Shown: positions 59,646 through 64,000 of the stretch, piece by piece | Layout: the number at the start of each line of letters is the position of its first letter | Numbering within the stretch: the first letter of the stretch is position 1 | Assembly: GCF_945859685.1 (NCBI RefSeq) | Contig: NC_079149.1 | Coordinates: 118,517,575 to 118,581,574, forward strand | Direction of reading: 5' to 3' | Length of the DNA: 64,000 bases | From: Eupeodes corollae | Lineage: Eukaryota; Arthropoda; Insecta; Diptera; Syrphidae | Position numbers and translations under genes: made by a program | The notes under the pieces: model-generated | Databases searched by the model: none | Told to the model about the DNA's origin: nothing | Seen by the model: the letters and a program-made list of their open reading frames with translations, nothing else

Positions 59646-61559
59646 AGCCTTTGACTAATACAAAAAATGTCGATGATATTTCAAATAAAAAACACTTCAT
59701 GGAAGACCATACAAATTTTTCAAATTTTAGGATGAATGTTTTGAAACACTAAAACACAAGTTTTGGCTGTGTTCCGAATGAATTTATCAAAATTAAGGTC
59801 AAATGTTTTACTACCTACATAATGTACATAAATTAGTAACTGAGCCCATATTTTTAGCAATTTTCTTTACCTAAATACAAATCTCTATATTTACATCACA
59901 CACACTCAAATAAAGGAACAAACAAAAGTCATTCCATGTGAATAACACATCAACACTCTTTTATGACTTTATTTATATTAATCGAATCACATAACCATCT
60001 TCCCATATAAATCTAACTGGGACAAATTTAGCAAGAAATAAGATATACGATATACAGAAACACCTATTACACATATTACACATACCGCACCACATAACAT
60101 ATTATATGCTTCCTGTATATTTATTTGTAGACATGACTCATTGAGGTTATAAATGCTGTTGTAACACAATAACTCAATTCCACTCTACGGATGTATTTAT
60201 ATGCTCCACCTTGTTTGAAGTAATGAATCTGAATCCAGCCGAACCCAAGCGAACCGATCCAAAAAAGGCCTCTTCTTTTGTATTCCCTGAGGGCAATTGA
60301 TATTCTCATGTTTATTCATTCATTCTATTCTTTCATTTTCTACAACGAACGCCCCGACTGAACCCTCTCTGCACCCACACCCGCACCAACATCCCATCAC
60401 ATCACTTCACACAGAAACACACACGGCAAACAAATAACAATAAACTAAGAAATTAGATAAACACATACGCAGCCTAAAGGATCCCCAAAACGCACACACA
60501 CACACACCACACCCAGCAACACAGCTTTTTTTTTGTTTTTTGAAGGACCTCCAGCTCTACCTCTATACACTTTGTATTGTTAACGAGCTCTTCAATTCCA
60601 TTTCGTTGCTATTGTTAGACAAACAAAAACCAAACCAAACCAGGCCAAAGAAATTTCAAGGATAAAAGCTTGAACAGGAACACAACAAAAACAAAAATTA
60701 AATTCCATTAAAAATTCTATTTGAGATTGAAAGCGATGACGAGAACGAGGACTTTGTCAAAGCGTGTGCCACGCGTTTCTAAACCCTCACAATCTGAGTC
60801 TCCCTCCAACCTTCTTTCTAAACCATACCAACAACAACTAAAAAACTACCTATACATAGTTGTGAGGGAGTTTGTAGAGATTTTATAGCATGCTAGAGTT
60901 TTAATACATTTTTAACAAATTCAGTTTGGAATTTTCCTAATATAAGGCACGGTGCGGTACGGCGGCGGCGGCGGCGTTAGTCAAAGTATCAAATGGTATT
61001 TTGGGTCCTTAATCAGGATCTCACATATTCACAAAGTAAAAGCAAATCCAAACGAATAAGTTGAAGTAGGTATTTGGGTTGGCTGTACCAGTCACACCAA
61101 CACCAGAATAATAAAACGCAAAAAGCCTTGTGTGAGTGGATTTTATATGGTTTACACTTTAAATGTTGTCATATACTCATAGATAGAGCCAATGTCAACG
61201 CAGAGATTTTAATATTGAAAAAGGTTGCTAAATCGTTAATAAAATCAGGGCCAGGGGCCTTTTACGTGTAAATTAAATCAAAACGCACTGGGGTAATTCA
61301 ACCGGGTCAAAATGTATGTAATTTTTTTATATGCAAGAAAATTGAGAAGAGAAGAATATATATATAAATTATAAATATACACAAATAAAAATGTATGGGA
61401 AATTGACTATTTTTTTTAAGTTCGAACAAGTCGGGCTTAAAGTTACTGACATAATCTAAAGGCTTACATAATTTGAAAGGCAGTTTTCAATTTTTCCAAA
61501 ACTGGAGTGGGATTTAACATGACAATGGATAGGATATAAAATGTTCTTCATTTCGGTGA
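59646..61559. other. No gene seen
   Basis: AT-rich with a C-rich, CA-rich tract at 60355-60515 and a (CGG)n run at 60960-60976. It could hold 5' parts of the minus-strand RasGEF gene, but no exon with splice support was found. Confidence 0.45.
60960..60976 (+). repeat. (CGG)n microsatellite
   Basis: Five to six tandem cgg units in otherwise AT-rich sequence. Confidence 0.85.
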
Positions 61560-62520
61560 TTTTGTAGCTTATATTTTTGGCAACACTAGTTTAAACAGCT
61601 GACTCACGTTTCGTGTTTTGTTTCACTGTCAAACATCTTCAGTTTGGTCTATAATTTAACCATGAATCGTCTTACAAATGAACAACACTTGAAAATTATT
61701 TAATTTTATTATCAAATTGCTTGCTCTGTTACGAAAGTTCATCGCGATCTTCTTCCATATTATGGTCAGTTTAATCGATCTACTGAAGCGGCTATTCGGG
61801 CTATTATCACTTAATTTCGCCTATCAAATTACAGCTGGTGCAAGAATTGAACCCGAATGAACAACTGCAAAGTAAACATTTATGGTGAATGAGTTCATGG
61901 AAATTTGGCCTAAGATCCACATTTTCTACCGAAAAATTGTGTTCAGCGACGAAGCTTATTTTTGTCTCAATAGGTACGTAAATAAGCAGAATTGTCGATT
62001 TTGGAGTAAATATTAGCCAGAAGCATTGCAAGAGCTACCAATGCATCAAGGAAAAGTCACAGTTTGGTGCGGTTTATGGGCTGGTGGCATCATTGGACCG
62101 TACTTCTTCAAGCGAATCGTAACGTAACTGTGAATGGTAAGCGCTACCGTGAGATCCAACTTTTGTTTTCCCAAAATGCAAGAGCTTGACTTGCATGACA
62201 TTTGGTTTGAACATGACGGTGCCACATGTCAAATAGCACGCGCAACAATGGATTTATTGAGAGCCGAGTTCTGTGAACATTTTATTTCACGTTCGGGACC
62301 GGTCGAATGGCCGTCTATATCGTGCGATTTAACGCCTTCGGACTTTTTTCTTCAATTGACGCATTAAAAACCAACATTGAAGACTTTATTCGTGAGATAC
62401 CGGCCGAAATGTTGGAAAGAGTATGTCAAAACTGGACTAAGCGGATGCACCATTTGAGGCGCAGTCAAGGTCAACATTTGGATGAAATAATTTCATAAAA
62501 ATATAAATTGAACCACAATT
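61560..62520 (+). pseudogene. Tc1/mariner transposase relic M3, DD41D spacing
   Basis: ATG at 61662 gives MNRLTNEQHLKII then a TAA at codon 14; the frame goes on with YYQIACSVTKVHRDLLPYYG and AAIRAIIT. A deletion near 61815-61830 removes the rest of the DNA-binding domain and jumps to IKLQLVQELNPN. The catalytic core is in several frames: VFSDEAYFCLNRYVNKQNCR (first Asp, about 61940-62000), WFEHDGATCQIARATMDLLR (second Asp, about 62198-62260), SCDLTPSDFFL (third Asp, about 62318-62350). Between the second and third Asp I count 41 residues. After a deletion and frameshift it ends ALKTNIEDFI... and RSQGQHLDEIIS (TAA 62496-62498). Best preserved of the three mariner relics, but dead. Confidence 0.85.
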
Positions 62521-64000
62521 AAAGTTATTAGTTAAGTAAGTGAAAAACGTGATTGAATAATATTTCTTAATATTTTCAGTTTTAATTTTGTTTTTGGAGA
62601 CTTTGCATATTTTTCTCAACTGCAAATGCAGATCCTCACAACCTCCAGCTCATTCTCAAGAGTTGTTTTCATAAAACCGAGAAATGGATTTTCTATAGCA
62701 TACAATTTTTCAAAAATTGCCATTTTAAAATTATTTATTCAAGTAAAAGTTTGAACATAGAGTAACTCCATATATTTTTTAACCATAAATCAATGGATTT
62801 TGATTATCTTTTTAAAATTGTTTGCTAAGCACACAAAAATGAAACAAACAAATTTAAAGCAAACATAATTTTAAAAATCGTTGCGTTGAACATTTTCATT
62901 TAAGTTCGCTGACAATTGATTGATACTTTTTTCTGACAAAAAAAAATGCTTTACAAAAATTAAACAGATTTCAATTATTTATCTTTTTAAAAACAGGGTA
63001 TTCCAAAACAAATAGAAATGGAATAAAATTGTCTACATTTAATGTGTTTATGGATACTTTTAAAGAAAATTTACAAGGATACTGATATTTACACAGAAAA
63101 TCAGACAAAGTTTTGAATATCATTTATCGCCCAACACAAGCAAAAGCCAAAAAATTGAACATGATATTTCGTAAAATTTTGTATAGTGATGATTTATGCT
63201 TTTAAAAATTTGTTTCATAATTAAAACTATGTATATTGAATTTTCAAAATTAATGTTATTTTGAAGATATTGAAAATTTTATATGAGGTCATGTATTAAA
63301 GTCGAGGTTCTACATCACCGACTACGCAGACAAAATATAAAAAATTGTTATATACAATTGTGGCTATGGATTGCATACGAGTACAAAAAAAATTTGTAGA
63401 AGTCCTTTATAGACAACCTTGCTATAAACTTTTTATTAAACACTAAATTAAAATCCTTTGTTTAAAATCTTGCATCCATTTTGGGACACCCTTTACAATA
63501 GAAGTTACCTACATTAAGAGTTGCTTTAAAGTGTAAAAAAAATATTCCCTCACTAAAATGGCCTTGTAATGCATCACAGTTAAAGAATGTCCTTGATAGG
63601 AATATATACCTAAATGTAACTTACAAAGGAAAACAAATTTTAATAGGCACTATATACTCTTGGCAAAAAACCTAATGTATGTTGTATTGTTACCACATTC
63701 TTTGCTAAAATAGTACCTAACTACTTTGATAGCACAAAAATATGACCAAGTCGATTTTATATCCATCCATATCCACCTTTAGTTCTTTTGAAGGCTCACA
63801 AGCCCTTGTGATAGTTTTATTTTCAAGGATATTTAGATTTTAAGGATATTATTGTTGTTTTTTTTTTTGTTTTATGTGTTTTATTGAAGTATTGGGACAC
63901 TTCCTGTCGCAGCTTTTATTTTATGATACAAAAGCCATAAACTTCCATTGTTTGGGTATTGCCAATAAAAACACAGAAACAATAATCCACAGTCGCGACT
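62521..64000. other. No gene seen
   Basis: AT-rich to the end of the window, no coding frame or recognisable repeat. Confidence 0.5.

Noticed and set aside
1..64000. CRISPR arrays, operons, prophage or rRNA
   Set aside because: No regularly spaced direct repeats with unique spacers, no bacterial gene organisation, no rRNA-like conserved blocks. The sequence is eukaryotic.

Overview
The window is AT-rich nuclear DNA from an insect, most likely a higher fly (Diptera). The evidence is the makeup of its mobile elements (LOA-like, RTE-like and Jockey/CR1-like LINEs, Tc1/mariner with DD41D spacing, Helitron, a tRNA-derived SINE) and a host gene whose introns run to 5-17 kb. I see no bacterial genes, rRNA, true tRNA or CRISPR.

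Host gene. Four exons on the minus strand fit together by splice sites, phase and protein similarity: 54120-53986, 49190-49047, 34526-34060 and 16730-16558. They encode most of a RasGEF (CDC25-homology) catalytic domain. Upstream exons lie to the right, perhaps outside the window; downstream ones lie left of 16558 or outside. The third exon carries an insert of about 80 residues rich in Thr, Ser, Val and Pro in the middle of the domain. Nearly everything else between 16.5 and 54 kb is intron.

Mobile elements, left to right. An RTE-like LINE fragment on the minus strand (276-1127 and 4886-about 4970) is split by a LOA-like LINE (1128-4875) with a 10-bp target duplication. A mariner relic (8100-8800 and 9806-9875) is split by a second RTE-like copy (8801-9805) with a 14-bp duplication. 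A Jockey/CR1-like RT scrap lies at 10.2-10.7 kb. Copy A of 'LINE B' (12770-15510) carries a SINE inserted at 13723-14040. A Helitron relic occupies 18445-19442. An unclassified AT-rich repeat family with about 160-bp internal units has copies at 19.46-20.86, 23.95, 25.3-26.05, 37.1 and 45.06-46.33 kb. LINE B copy C is at 29.6-32.0 kb (minus). Another mariner relic is at 35.8-36.25 kb, a LINE endonuclease scrap at 36.8 kb and a possible Helitron end at 38.08 kb. A MITE with near-perfect 21-bp inverted ends (51290-52037) sits inside a loose array of CGTCACT motifs. LINE B itself (about 54740-58947) has an intact ORF2. A SINE at 59.4 kb and a third mariner relic at 61.56-62.52 kb complete the list.

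The main points for a second look are these. LINE B has ORF1 and ORF2 in one frame separated by a single TGA, and ORF2 has no ATG before its endonuclease catalytic residues. The two RTE-like copies share the same internal deletion of the RT catalytic core. The unclassified internally repetitive family has a conserved GC-rich end. The RasGEF domain is interrupted by low-complexity sequence.
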